64,000 bases of DNA from Citrobacter freundii ATCC 8090 = MTCC 1658 = NBRC 12681. Lineage in GTDB: Bacteria; Pseudomonadota; Gammaproteobacteria; Enterobacterales; Enterobacteriaceae. The stretch lies in the NCBI RefSeq assembly GCF_011064845.1, contig NZ_CP049015.1, positions 3,968,001 to 4,032,000 of the forward strand, given 5' to 3'. The stretch's first letter is position 1; each line of letters begins with the position of its first letter. Below are positions 50,896-59,592 of the stretch, in pieces. The notes beneath the pieces were generated by a model that was given only the letters and a program-made list of their open reading frames with translations, ran no database searches and was not told the DNA's origin. Position numbers and translations under genes: made by a program.

Positions 50896-51042
50896 ATGAT
50901 GCGTGCGACGCTGGAAGACTGGTTGGATAACCTGAAACGTAAGGCACCTGAAGATTTGGGCTTGTGGCTGGTTGGACGGCAGGAGGAAAACATATCCCTC
51001 ACGCAAATGATGGATGAATATCTGCTATTTACCGGCCACTAA
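50896..51042 (+). CDS. small hypothetical protein (48 aa)
   Basis: A 48-codon frame beginning MMRATLEDWLDNLKRKAPED and ending ...YLLFTGH. It is acidic, helix-rich and has codon use like its neighbours. It is in the same frame as the preceding acetyltransferase gene, separated by its TAA and six further codons. No good ribosome site is visible. I do not recognise the family; it may be a remnant of a longer protein. Confidence 0.35.
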   Translation: MMRATLEDWLDNLKRKAPEDLGLWLVGRQEENISLTQMMDEYLLFTGH

Positions 51043-51190
51043 TATCAGTTCCGATCTGTGCCTAACCGTTTTACTCCTGGGAAAAAAAGCAGAGCTACTC
51101 CCCACATTTTCTCAATGATGCTCCCCCTTTATCCAAAATGTTCAGGGGCAAGGCCCATTCACTATTGGTATTTATTGGAAGATACAGTAT

Positions 51191-51218
51191 ATTTCTATAA
51201 TTCCGGAAATATAGAAAT
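51191..51218. promoter_or_regulatory. ArsR1 operator/promoter
   Basis: Inverted repeat ATTTCTAT / ATAGAAAT separated by 12 bp, overlapping a TATAAT -10 (51196-51201) with TTGGAA about 15 bp upstream. It ends 9 bp before arsR, the expected position for an autoregulatory ArsR site. Confidence 0.7.
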
Positions 51219-51227
51219 GAGATACAA

Positions 51228-51551
51228 ATGGAGCTTTCGAAAGCAGCAGAAACCCTGAAAGAGCTGGGTCATCCTACGCGCCTATGCGTGTACAGAGAGT
51301 TGGTTAAAGCCGGGCATGAAGGGCTACCGGTTGGCGAACTGCAGAAGCGGCTCGAAATCCCTGCCTCTACGCTGAGCCATCATCTTTCCTCGCTGATATC
51401 AGTCTCTCTGGTACACCAGGAGCGCCAGGGCAGAACGCTCTTTTGCCACGCCCGATATGAAAACCTTGAGGCTCTGATTACCTTCCTGACAGAAGAATGC
51501 TGCTCAGGGACTAACAACTGCCTCACCCTGCCCCAGAAGACGGAGAAATAA
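51228..51551 (+). CDS. arsR: ArsR-family repressor, C-terminal Cys type
   Basis: A 107-residue winged-helix ArsR/SmtB repressor with [16 protein letters not shown]. It lacks the E-L-C-V-C-D-L-C site of R773 ArsR. Instead Cys91, Cys92 and Cys98 near the C-terminus have the CC-x5-C spacing of the Acidithiobacillus ferrooxidans ArsR sensor (Cys95/96/102). It should thus derepress the operon with As(III) or a methylated form. It is first in arsR-arsH-sigma-arsD-arsA and is 1 bp from arsH. Confidence 0.92.
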   Translation: MELSKAAETLKELGHPTRLCVYRELVKAGHEGLPVGELQKRLEIPASTLSHHLSSLISVSLVHQERQGRTLFCHARYENLEALITFLTEECCSGTNNCLTLPQKTEK

Positions 51552-51552
51552 A

Positions 51553-52266
51553 ATGACAGGTGATCTTAAGAATGTTGATTCGGGTTTGTTCGACACCTCA
51601 ATCACAGAGGCAAGATTCGGTGTTCCTGCCGTTCCCCATCAGCCGCGAATCCTCATGCTATACGGCTCTGTACGTGAGCGCTCTTATAGCCGATTGGCAA
51701 CGGAAGAAGCGGCAAGGTTACTAACAGCCATGGGCGCAGAGGTTCGGATCTTCAATCCCTCAGGATTGCCTCTTCCTGATGATGCGCCTGACTCGCATCC
51801 TAAAGTCATGGAACTGCGCGAGCTGGTTCGTTGGTCCGAAGGGATGGTGTGGTGTTCCCCTGAACGCCATGGTGCGATGACCGGCATTATGAAAGCCCAG
51901 ATTGATTGGATACCGTTAGCAGAAGGCGCTGTTCGCCCTTCGCAGGGTAAGACATTGGCCGTTATGCAGGTCTGCGGTGGCTCTCAGTCCTTCAATGCCG
52001 TTAACCAGATGCGTATTCTTGGCCGCTGGATGCGGATGATCACCATCCCAAATCAGTCCTCAGTGGCAAAAGCCTGGCAGGAGTTTGATGAAGATGGTCG
52101 AATGAAACCGTCGTCTTATTACGACCGCATCGTGGATGTAATGGAAGAACTGGTGAAATTTACTCTGCTGACCCGAGGTAACTCAGCCTATCTCGTTGAT
52201 CGCTACAGCGAACGAAAAGAGTCTGCAGAAGAACTTTCCCGGCGGGTTAATCAGAGCAAAATTTGA
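51553..52266 (+). CDS. arsH: organoarsenical oxidase / NADPH-FMN reductase ArsH
   Basis: Flavoprotein of 237 residues that oxidises trivalent organoarsenicals such as MAs(III) to less toxic pentavalent forms. It has the flavodoxin-like FMN loop [10 protein letters not shown] and the [10 protein letters not shown] motif. Its presence suggests the operon handles methylated arsenic as well as arsenite. The stop is 8 bp before the sigma-factor ATG, so the genes are closely coupled. Confidence 0.95.
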   Translation: MTGDLKNVDSGLFDTSITEARFGVPAVPHQPRILMLYGSVRERSYSRLATEEAARLLTAMGAEVRIFNPSGLPLPDDAPDSHPKVMELRELVRWSEGMVWCSPERHGAMTGIMKAQIDWIPLAEGAVRPSQGKTLAVMQVCGGSQSFNAVNQMRILGRWMRMITIPNQSSVAKAWQEFDEDGRMKPSSYYDRIVDVMEELVKFTLLTRGNSAYLVDRYSERKESAEELSRRVNQSKI

Positions 52267-52274
52267 GGGCTGGT

Positions 52275-52820
52275 ATGAGTGATATAACAGCATTCAACAA
52301 CTGCATGAGCGTGTTCTGGCGACAACATGAAGCCGAACTATCTCGCTTTTTGACATCGAAGACAGGTGATAGCGAAAAAGCAGCAGACCTTCTACAAGAG
52401 CTATTCCTGCGTGCCCGCGCTCATTCAGACAGTTTCTGCAAGATGGATAATCCGCGAGCCTGGCTGTATCGGGCGGCGAAGAATCTGCTGATTGATGAGT
52501 ACCGCACCACCAGGGAATTCGTTGAGCTGGAAGAAGATGCCCCATTAACTGATGCATCCCCTGATGCAATCTCAACGCTGGATATTTGCCTGCCTGAAAC
52601 ATTGCAGGCATTACCTGAAGATGAGCGGTGGTTGATTGAAGAATCCGACCTTAACCGGCGTCCCCAGCAGTCCCTGGCCGATGAACTGGGAATCACGCTT
52701 ACGGCGTTTAAATCCCGACTACTTCGGGCCAGAAAACACCTGAAAGAGATGATGACAAAACTTTGTCAGATTGAGGCGGATGACACTTCTTCCGTCTGCT
52801 GCCACAAAAAAATGAATTAA
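52275..52820 (+). CDS. ECF-like sigma-70 factor inside the ars operon (SigZ-like)
   Basis: A 181-residue sigma factor with region 2 (D-L-L-Q-E-L-F-L-R-A...R-A-W-L-Y-R-A-A-K-N-L-L-I-D-E-Y-R, residues 38-77) and region 4 (L-P-E-D-E-R-W-L...L-G-I-T-L-T-A-F-K-S-R-L-L-R-A-R, residues 113-153), but no region 1 or 3. No anti-sigma gene adjoins it. Cysteines at 10, 55, 105, 164, 175 and 176 include a C-terminal Cys pair that might sense thiol-reactive arsenicals. I chose the ATG with GAGGG upstream over a TTG overlapping arsH. Its target promoters are unknown. Confidence 0.88.
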   Translation: MSDITAFNNCMSVFWRQHEAELSRFLTSKTGDSEKAADLLQELFLRARAHSDSFCKMDNPRAWLYRAAKNLLIDEYRTTREFVELEEDAPLTDASPDAISTLDICLPETLQALPEDERWLIEESDLNRRPQQSLADELGITLTAFKSRLLRARKHLKEMMTKLCQIEADDTSSVCCHKKMN

Positions 52821-52846
52821 TCGCGCATCTTTTCCCCACCACCTTC

Positions 52847-52890
52847 GTTTACCTCAGTGTAAAGCCAAATGACTAAACACTGAGGTAAAC
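52847..52890 (+). promoter_or_regulatory. perfect 14-bp inverted repeat over the arsD ribosome site
   Basis: GTTTACCTCAGTGT (52847-52860) and ACACTGAGGTAAAC (52877-52890) are exact complements around a 16-nt loop. The right arm contains the only good Shine-Dalgarno (TGAGG) for arsD, whose ATG is 5 bp further on. No T-run follows, so it is not an intrinsic terminator. As RNA it would hide the ribosome site; as DNA it could be a dyad operator. Confidence 0.85.
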
Positions 52891-52895
52891 AGTCC

Positions 52896-53258
52896 ATGTC
52901 AAAAATTGAGATCTTTGAAGCAGCAGGCTGCTGCGCAACCAGTAGCGTTGTAGTCAGTGACGAAGCCGTCAAATGGAACGCCAGCGCCGAATGGGCGAAA
53001 AAGAATGGCGTTGATATACAGCGCTACAGCCTTGCGAAGAACCCGCAGCAGTTCCTGAATTCGCCAGTCATTAAAGAGTTTCTGAACACATCAGGGATGG
53101 AGTCCCTCCCTGTCACCTTGCTCGACGGCAAACTCGTGATGGCAGGCAAACTCCCGACTCGTGAAGATATCGCCCGTTGGGCAGGTATTCCGCTTAGTCA
53201 GGACTGGAGTGAAGACAGCGCGCAACCACGCTGCTGCTGCATTCCACATATGCCTTAA
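52896..53258 (+). CDS. arsD: ArsD-like arsenic metallochaperone (divergent)
   Basis: A 120-residue thioredoxin-fold chaperone expected to hand As(III) to ArsA. Cys12 and Cys13 are present (G-C-C-A-T-S-S-V), but the third ligand Cys18 of classical ArsD is Val. The C-terminus has a C-C-C-I-P-H cluster instead of two vicinal pairs. The second ArsD (58611-58973) keeps all three ligands. It precedes arsA by 20 bp. Confidence 0.9.
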   Translation: MSKIEIFEAAGCCATSSVVVSDEAVKWNASAEWAKKNGVDIQRYSLAKNPQQFLNSPVIKEFLNTSGMESLPVTLLDGKLVMAGKLPTREDIARWAGIPLSQDWSEDSAQPRCCCIPHMP

Positions 53259-53278
53259 TTCCAGAGGAGCTATAACTG

Positions 53279-55036
53279 ATGAATATGCCATTTTTAAAAG
53301 ACATTCCCCCGTTCATCTTCTTCACTGGCAAAGGTGGCGTGGGTAAAACATCCCTGGCCTGTGCTACTGCGGTATGGCTGGCCGATCAGGGTAAGAGAAC
53401 GCTTCTGGTGAGTACCGATCCGGCTTCCAATGTCGGCCAGGTATTTAGCCAGACTATAGGCCACCGAATCACAGATATCAGTACAGTAGAAAATCTTGCG
53501 GCGATGGAAGTTGACCCGATGGCTGCTGCACAAGCCTATCGTAACCGAGTGCTCGACCCGGTTCGCGGGCTGATGCCAGCCGAGGTGGTCAGCAGTATTG
53601 AAGAGCAGCTCTCTGGCTCATGCACCACGGAAATCGCGGCATTTGATGAGTTTACTGGTCTTCTTACTAACCATGAGTTGCGGGAAAATTATGACCATAT
53701 CGTATTTGATACTGCGCCAACCGGTCATACCATCCGCATGCTTGAGTTGCCGGGAGCCTGGAGCGGTTATCTGGAAGCGAATCCCGATGCTGCCGCTAAT
53801 CTCGGGCCTCTGGTAGGGCTGGAGAAACAACAGCACCAGTACTCAGATGCGGTTAAAGCGTTGTCTGATGCAGCACTCACGCGCTTAGTTTTGGTTGCAC
53901 GTGCTCAGGCTTCAACGCTGAAAGAGGTATCCCATACGCACGATGAGCTGTCTGTTATCGGTTTGCAGCATCAGCACCTTGCCATCAATGGTGTACTGCC
54001 GCCGTTTGTGGGTGAAAAAGATCCACTGGGGCAAAGTATTCTGGCTCGGGAAGAAAAAGCACTACAGGCAATGCCTGATAATCTGGCTAATCTTCCCCGC
54101 TCGCAGCTGTATCTTAAGCCATTTAATCTGGTCGGTCTGGAAGCCCTGCGTGAGTTATTTACACAGAGCAAAGCCTCGCTGCCGCTCCCTGCGACAACGC
54201 AAAACACTCTGGATTTACCAAAACTTGCTTCACTGGTGGATGAACTCAGCCTGACAGGTAAAGGTCTGGTCATGACGATGGGTAAAGGCGGAGTGGGCAA
54301 AACGACTATTGCGGCATCAGTCGCGGTATCGCTGGCTAAACGCGGCCATAAAGTCCACCTGACCACATCCGATCCGGCAGCACATCTGTCTTACACGCTG
54401 GATGCCTCACTGCCAAATCTGCAGGTCAGCCGTATCGACCCGAAGGTAGAGACAGAACGTTATCGCCGTTTTGTACTGGAAAATCAGGGCAAAGGATTAG
54501 ACGCTGAGGGGCTGGCGGTGCTGGAGGAAGATCTCCGCTCGCCATGTACTGAAGAGATCGCCGTCTTCCAGGCATTCTCGCGGATCATCAAAGAGGCAGA
54601 CGACCATTTTGTCATTATGGACACCGCGCCAACGGGTCACACACTTCTGCTACTGGATGCAACAGGAGCCTATCACCGGGAAATGGTGCGCCAGATGGGG
54701 CAAACGCATGATCATGTGTTGACACCAATGATGCAATTGCAGGACCCGGAGAAGACGAAGGTGATTATCGTGACGCTTGCCGAAACGACACCTGTACTGG
54801 AAGCAGCTAACCTGCAGCAGGATCTGCGTCGAGCTGGCATCGAGCCGTGGGCATGGGTTGTTAATAACAGCCTGGCAGCTACTGAACCGTCTTCGCCTTT
54901 CCTGAAGACCAGGGCGAACCGCGAGCTGCCTCTCATCTCTAATGTGGAAGAGCAGTATGCAAAGCGTATTGCATTAACAGCGCTACAGAGCGAAGAGCCG
55001 GTTGGTATTGACCTGCTGGAAGAAATGACGAAGTAA
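53279..55036 (+). CDS. arsA: ArsA arsenite-stimulated ATPase, copy 1
   Basis: A 585-residue pump ATPase with two homologous halves. The P-loops G-K-G-G-V-G-K-T are at residues 17-24 and 335-342, with D-T-A-P-T-G-H switch motifs in each half. As-binding Cys115 and Cys423 (R773 Cys113, Cys422) are kept, but the third (Cys172) is Asn174. AGGAG precedes the start. The operon has no arsB, so this ATPase must use the ArsB of the convergent operon or another membrane partner. A terminator follows 4 bp after the stop. Confidence 0.95.
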   Translation: MNMPFLKDIPPFIFFTGKGGVGKTSLACATAVWLADQGKRTLLVSTDPASNVGQVFSQTIGHRITDISTVENLAAMEVDPMAAAQAYRNRVLDPVRGLMPAEVVSSIEEQLSGSCTTEIAAFDEFTGLLTNHELRENYDHIVFDTAPTGHTIRMLELPGAWSGYLEANPDAAANLGPLVGLEKQQHQYSDAVKALSDAALTRLVLVARAQASTLKEVSHTHDELSVIGLQHQHLAINGVLPPFVGEKDPLGQSILAREEKALQAMPDNLANLPRSQLYLKPFNLVGLEALRELFTQSKASLPLPATTQNTLDLPKLASLVDELSLTGKGLVMTMGKGGVGKTTIAASVAVSLAKRGHKVHLTTSDPAAHLSYTLDASLPNLQVSRIDPKVETERYRRFVLENQGKGLDAEGLAVLEEDLRSPCTEEIAVFQAFSRIIKEADDHFVIMDTAPTGHTLLLLDATGAYHREMVRQMGQTHDHVLTPMMQLQDPEKTKVIIVTLAETTPVLEAANLQQDLRRAGIEPWAWVVNNSLAATEPSSPFLKTRANRELPLISNVEEQYAKRIALTALQSEEPVGIDLLEEMTK

Positions 55037-55040
55037 CAAT

Positions 55041-55064
55041 AAAGGGGGCATTTGCCCCCTTTAT
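55041..55064. terminator. shared bidirectional terminator of the two ars operons
   Basis: AAAGGGGGCA / TGCCCCCTTT stem with a 2-nt loop between the convergent arsA (plus) and arsC (minus). T-rich sequence follows on the plus strand and A-rich (T on the minus strand) on the other, so it can stop both. Confidence 0.9.
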
Positions 55065-55066
55065 CT

Positions 55067-55492
55067 TTATTTCAGTCTTTTACCTGCATCATCAACCACT
55101 TTTTCACCATCTTCCTTGGTGAAAGCCGCTTTCTGAGCATCTGGAAGGATATCCAGAACCACCTCCGAAGGACGGCAAAGTTTAGTTCCCAGTGGCGTCA
55201 CTACAATCGGACGGTTAATCAGAATCGGATGTTGCAACATAAAGTCGATTAGCTGGTCGTCAGTAAATTTATCATCTGCAAGACCCAGTTCCTCATACGG
55301 TTCGACGTTCTTACGCAGCAAAGCCCGAACGGAAATGCCCATATCTGCAATGAGTTTGACCAACTCATCGCGTGACGGTGGATTTTCAAGGTAATGAATA
55401 ACGGTCGGTTCATTACCGCTGTTGCGGATCATCTCCAGCGTATTACGCGACGTGCCGCAGGCCGGGTTGTGATAAATAGTGATGTTGCTCAT
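55067..55492 (-). CDS. arsC: arsenate reductase (glutaredoxin-dependent) ArsC
   Basis: Reduces As(V) to As(III) using glutathione and glutaredoxin. The 141-residue protein equals R773 ArsC in length. The nucleophile Cys12 is in Y-H-N-P-A-C-G-T-S-R, with the oxyanion-binding arginines downstream (L-L-R-K-N, I-L-I-N-R-P-I-V). Last gene of the arsRDABC operon, 12 bp after arsB. Confidence 0.96.
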   Translation of the reverse strand: MSNITIYHNPACGTSRNTLEMIRNSGNEPTVIHYLENPPSRDELVKLIADMGISVRALLRKNVEPYEELGLADDKFTDDQLIDFMLQHPILINRPIVVTPLGTKLCRPSEVVLDILPDAQKAAFTKEDGEKVVDDAGKRLK

Positions 55493-55504
55493 ATCAGTAT
55501 CTCG

Positions 55505-56794
55505 TTACAAAGTGAAAGAGAGACGTAGCGCCAGCGCGGCCAGCGTTACAAACAGCACAGGCAGAGTCATGATAATCCCGGTGCGGAAATAATATCCCCA
55601 GGTAATGGTCATATTCTTCTGTGAAAGGACATGCAGCCAGAGCAGCGTTGCCAGGCTACCAATAGGTGTAATTTTCGGGCCCAGATCGCAGCCAATCACA
55701 TTGGCGTAGATCATCGCCTCTTTAATAACGCCAGTTGCGGTGCTGCCATCAATAGAAAGAGCGCCAACCAGCACCGTAGGCATATTGTTCATGATGGAAG
55801 ACAGGAAAGCCGTCAGGAAGCCAGTACCCAGCGTCGCAGCCCAGAGTCCTTTATCCGCCAGTACGTTCAGCACACCAGAAAGGTATTCGGTTAGCCCGGC
55901 GTTGCGCAGGCCGTAGACCACCAGGTACATCCCCAATGAGAAGATGACTATCTGCCATGGCGCACCGCGCAGCACTTTACCGGTGTTAATGGCATGGCCT
56001 CGTTTAGCTACCACAAACAGGATCACAGCGCCAACAGCCGCAATCGCGCTAACGGGAATACCGAGCGGCTCGAGGACAAAGAACCCTACCAGAAGAAGGA
56101 TCAACACAATCCAGCCGGTTCTGAAGGTTGCCAGATCTTTAATCGCCTTTGCCGGTGCTTTCAGGAGAGCCAGGTCGTAAGTGGGCGGGATATCTTTGCG
56201 GAAGAACAGATGCAGCATCACCAGCGTGGCGATAATAGCGGCAATATCCACCGGCACCATTACCGACGCATACTCGGTGAAGCCCAGACCAAAGAAGTCC
56301 GCCGAGACGATATTCACCAGATTCGACACGATAAGCGGCAGGCTGGCCGTATCGGCAATAAACCCGGCGGCCATGACAAAGGCCAGGGTCGTGCCTTTAC
56401 TGAAACCTAATGCCAGCAGCATGGCGATGACTATCGGCGTCAGAATCAGTGCCGCACCATCGTTGGCAAACAGTGCCGCCACCGCCGCACCGAGCAGAAC
56501 AATATACGTAAAGAGCAAACGTCCACGACCGTTACCCCAGCGGGAAACGTGCAGCGCTGCCCATTCGAAAAAACCGGATTCATCGAGCAGCAGGCTGATA
56601 ATAATTACGGCAATAAAGGTCGCCGTCGCGTTCCAGACGATATTCCACACCACCGGAATATCCCCCACATGCACAACGCCAGATATCAGAGCCAGTCCCG
56701 CGCCCAGCATTGCACTCCAGCCGATCCCTAATCCCTTTGGTTGCCAGATAACCAAAACAATGGTCAGGACAAAAATAGCGCCTGCCAGTAACAT
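55505..56794 (-). CDS. arsB: arsenite/antimonite efflux carrier ArsB
   Basis: A 429-residue inner-membrane carrier with 12 helices that exports As(OH)3 and Sb(OH)3, alone or as a pump with ArsA. It matches R773 ArsB in length and pattern, including the [16 protein letters not shown] segment and its single-cysteine cytoplasmic loop region. It is the only arsenite permease in this window, so both ArsA copies may depend on it. Confidence 0.96.
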   Translation of the reverse strand: MLLAGAIFVLTIVLVIWQPKGLGIGWSAMLGAGLALISGVVHVGDIPVVWNIVWNATATFIAVIIISLLLDESGFFEWAALHVSRWGNGRGRLLFTYIVLLGAAVAALFANDGAALILTPIVIAMLLALGFSKGTTLAFVMAAGFIADTASLPLIVSNLVNIVSADFFGLGFTEYASVMVPVDIAAIIATLVMLHLFFRKDIPPTYDLALLKAPAKAIKDLATFRTGWIVLILLLVGFFVLEPLGIPVSAIAAVGAVILFVVAKRGHAINTGKVLRGAPWQIVIFSLGMYLVVYGLRNAGLTEYLSGVLNVLADKGLWAATLGTGFLTAFLSSIMNNMPTVLVGALSIDGSTATGVIKEAMIYANVIGCDLGPKITPIGSLATLLWLHVLSQKNMTITWGYYFRTGIIMTLPVLFVTLAALALRLSFTL

Positions 56795-56841
56795 AAAACC
56801 TCCTGACAGGGCGACTTTGCCGCCCTGTATATGCCAAAAAA

Positions 56842-58593
56842 TTAACTCATCAACTCTCTGAGCTTTTCAATACCGGCGGGCTCTGACGCCAGCACCGGAA
56901 CAAGCGCTATACGCTCAGCGTGCTGATTCTTAACAGCCTCAATCTGAGGCCGTTCCTGCCGGGCGCGCTGGCAAAGCAACGGAGAACGCGTATCCGCAAT
57001 GGAAAGGCTGTTATTGATAATCCAGCCCCACGGATGAATCCCCGCTCTTTCAAGGTCAGCCTGCAGGTTTGCCGCTTCCAGTACCGGTGTGGTTTCAGGG
57101 AGCGTAACCAGCAGAACTTTGGTTCTATCCGGATCCTGAAGCTGCATCATTGGGGTAGTAAAATGACCTTTATTCCCCATTTTTTTGGCAATCTCTCGGT
57201 GGTAAGCCCCGGTCGCATCCAGCAACAAAAGCGTGTGTCCCGTAGGGGCGGTATCCATAACAACAAACCGCTTACTCGCTTCACGAATCACGCGGGAAAA
57301 GGCCTGAAACACGGCAATTTCTTCAGTACAGGGAGAGCGTAAATCTTCTTCAAGTAGCCGTTTCCCTGCTTCGTCCAGATCTCTTCCCTTCGTCTCAAGG
57401 ACATGCTGGCGATAGCGTTCGGTTTCATCATGTGGATTGATTCTACTGACCTGAAGATTTTTGAGGCTACCGTTCAGCGTTGTACTCAGGTGCGCAGCAG
57501 GATCAGAGGTCGTGAGATGCACGTTAAACCCCATGTCTGCCAGCCTGACGGCGATAGCCGCAGCCATCGTGGTTTTCCCTACACCGCCTTTACCCATCAG
57601 CATAATCAGGCCGTGTTCACTGCGAGCGATATCATCGACCAGACCAGAGAGCGATAAATTTTCAGGCGTGTACTGGACGTTCGTTACCGGGAGCGGTAAT
57701 GCCTCAGAACCGGTATCCAGCAGTCCCTTCAATGCTGAAACACCAACCATATTGACTGGCTGTAGTAATAGGGTATCTGTCGGTAGCCCAGATAAACCGG
57801 AAGGAAGATTTGCCAGTGCCTCCTGCTCACGTTGCCATATCGCAGCGGCCAGGGCGTCATGTTCAGCTTCGGCTTTAGGCAGCACACCATTAATAACCAG
57901 GTACTGGTTTTTCAGGCCAATTACGGCGAGTTCTTCATGGGTGCGGGCGACTTCCTGCAGCGTCGATTTCTGCAGTCGTGCAACCAGAACCAGGCGGGTA
58001 CGTTCAGGATCGGATAACGCCTCTACCGCATGAGCATACTGCTCACGCTGCTTTTCCAGCCCGGCCATTGGGCCAAGACAGGAAGCTCCGTCCGGGTTAC
58101 TCTCAATGAAGCTACTCCAGGCACCGGGAAGCTGGAGAAGGCGAATCGTGTGGCCCGTCGGCGCTGTATCAAAAATGATGTGATCGAAGCGGGTCAGCAG
58201 GGAAGCGTCTGTTAATAAGCCGGTAAACTCATCAAACGCCGCAATCTCAGTGGTACAGGCTCCTGAAAGCTGCTCGCTGATACTGTTAACAACGTCATCA
58301 GGCAGAAGACCTTTGATAGGATCAACGATTCTGGCGCGGTATTGCTGGGCGGCTTCCTGCGGGTCAATCTCCAGAGCAGAAAGCCCAGGAACTGCTGTCA
58401 CAGGGCGAATGGTGTTACCGATAGCCTGATCGAATACTTGGCCGACATTAGAGGCAGGATCGGTACTGACCAGCAAAACCCGCTTACCCTGTTCAGCCAG
58501 ACGGATAGCCGTCGCACAGGAAATAGACGTTTTTCCTACGCCTCCCTTACCGGTAAAAAACAGATAAGGTGGGATATTCTGTAAGAATTTCAT
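56842..58593 (-). CDS. arsA: ArsA arsenite-stimulated ATPase, copy 2 (R773-type)
   Basis: A 583-residue ATPase of R773 length that powers ArsB. It has P-loops G-K-G-G-V-G-K-T in both halves and all three As/Sb-binding cysteines, including Cys113 (G-A-C-T-T-E) and Cys172 (G-A-S-C-L-G). I chose the start [10 protein letters not shown] with AGGAGG upstream. It lies between arsD (17 bp) and arsB (47 bp) in arsRDABC. It is clearly diverged from the plus-strand copy, so the pair is not a recent tandem duplication. Confidence 0.96.
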   Translation of the reverse strand: MKFLQNIPPYLFFTGKGGVGKTSISCATAIRLAEQGKRVLLVSTDPASNVGQVFDQAIGNTIRPVTAVPGLSALEIDPQEAAQQYRARIVDPIKGLLPDDVVNSISEQLSGACTTEIAAFDEFTGLLTDASLLTRFDHIIFDTAPTGHTIRLLQLPGAWSSFIESNPDGASCLGPMAGLEKQREQYAHAVEALSDPERTRLVLVARLQKSTLQEVARTHEELAVIGLKNQYLVINGVLPKAEAEHDALAAAIWQREQEALANLPSGLSGLPTDTLLLQPVNMVGVSALKGLLDTGSEALPLPVTNVQYTPENLSLSGLVDDIARSEHGLIMLMGKGGVGKTTMAAAIAVRLADMGFNVHLTTSDPAAHLSTTLNGSLKNLQVSRINPHDETERYRQHVLETKGRDLDEAGKRLLEEDLRSPCTEEIAVFQAFSRVIREASKRFVVMDTAPTGHTLLLLDATGAYHREIAKKMGNKGHFTTPMMQLQDPDRTKVLLVTLPETTPVLEAANLQADLERAGIHPWGWIINNSLSIADTRSPLLCQRARQERPQIEAVKNQHAERIALVPVLASEPAGIEKLRELMS

Positions 58594-58610
58594 ATGTCCT
58601 CCTGACATAT

Positions 58611-58973
58611 TCAGCAACAGGAAGTATTACCACCACAACAGCTGGTGGGAGCTAACCCTACCTTCTCCAGCGGAATACCGAACCAGCGAGCCAGCTCAGC
58701 GCGTTTTGGATATCGCCCTGCCATCACCGTTTCACCATCCAACAGCAGTAGCGGAAGCCCTTCTGCTCCAGATGCTTCGAGGAATGCTTTCGCTTTCTCA
58801 TTGTGAACAAAGCTCATGGGCTGCTGCGCCAGGTTAAAACGTTCGATCTGGACCCCACGCCCTTTAAGCCACTGCACATCGGCAGAGAAATCAACCAGAA
58901 CCTGATCGACATCTGAGCCACATATACCGGTACTGCAGCACATTGCCGGGTCAAACACCGTTAACGTTTTCAT
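58611..58973 (-). CDS. arsD: ArsD arsenic metallochaperone, copy 2 (classical)
   Basis: A 120-residue ArsD with the complete As(III) site Cys12-Cys13-x4-Cys18 (A-M-C-C-S-T-G-I-C-G) and C-terminal vicinal pairs (S-C-C-G-G-N-T-S-C-C). It delivers As(III) to ArsA and acts as a weak secondary repressor. It is the second gene of the R773-type operon, 47 bp after arsR. Confidence 0.96.
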   Translation of the reverse strand: MKTLTVFDPAMCCSTGICGSDVDQVLVDFSADVQWLKGRGVQIERFNLAQQPMSFVHNEKAKAFLEASGAEGLPLLLLDGETVMAGRYPKRAELARWFGIPLEKVGLAPTSCCGGNTSCC

Positions 58974-59020
58974 TCTGAATACCTCACATTTGAAAAATCA
59001 TATATGTTTAGGAAAATTTT

Positions 59021-59374
59021 TTAGATGCAAACAGCCTTACCGCTACCAGAGCAGTTTGCCGATGCCAGTTTACGGGCGATGGCCTGTACGTCGTCCTGTT
59101 GGCTTAGCCAGGCCTGCTCAATCACCTGAGCGGCCCAGGAAGGAATATGCGGGGATAAGCGGTAGTGAACCCATTTCCCCTGCTTGCGATCCAGCAATAG
59201 GCCACTTTCCCGAAGCATTGCAAGATGGCGGGAGATTTTGGGCTGTGACTGTTCTAGCGCAGTGCAAAGGTCGCACACGCACAGCTCTCCCATCTCTCTG
59301 AGCAGCAGTACGATCCCTAGACGGGTTTCATCGGAGAGGTTTTTGAAGAGTTGTAATGCTGATAATTGTGGCAT
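59021..59374 (-). CDS. arsR: ArsR repressor (R773-type)
   Basis: A 117-residue ArsR/SmtB repressor with the As(III) site E-L-C-V-C-D-L-C (Cys32, 34, 37) inside the DNA-binding helix region. Same length and nearly the same sequence pattern as plasmid R773 ArsR. It heads arsRDABC on the minus strand; GGAGGG precedes the start. A palindrome TTTCATATATGAAA lies upstream as likely operator. Confidence 0.96.
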   Translation of the reverse strand: MPQLSALQLFKNLSDETRLGIVLLLREMGELCVCDLCTALEQSQPKISRHLAMLRESGLLLDRKQGKWVHYRLSPHIPSWAAQVIEQAWLSQQDDVQAIARKLASANCSGSGKAVCI

Positions 59375-59441
59375 AAGCCCTCCTGCTATTATCTCGCAGT
59401 TTCTCTCTATAACACTGCAATGTCAAAAATTATATTTGAAT

Positions 59442-59455
59442 TTTCATATATGAAA
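59442..59455. promoter_or_regulatory. ArsR operator of arsRDABC
   Basis: Perfect 14-bp palindrome TTTCATATATGAAA, 68 bp before the arsR start and adjoining a TATAAT-like -10 on the minus strand (59430-59435). A related TCATATATG occurs between arsR and arsD (about 58998-59006), possibly a second site. The rest of 59375-59592 holds no gene. Confidence 0.6.
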
Positions 59456-59592
59456 GAAGCAAAAGTTCTCTCTAGGTCTTGTATGGAAAACGAGATAGTC
59501 TAAAGTAACCCTCTATATTAAAGAAGCCCTGAAGACATTCACAGGGCACATTCTGTTAGAGTTAAATACACAGCAATTGCAAAGTTGCTGTA

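Noticed and set aside
53279-58593. Two arsA genes as a recent inverted duplication
   Set aside because: The copies differ widely in sequence and in cysteine pattern, so they are old paralogues brought together, not a recent repeat.
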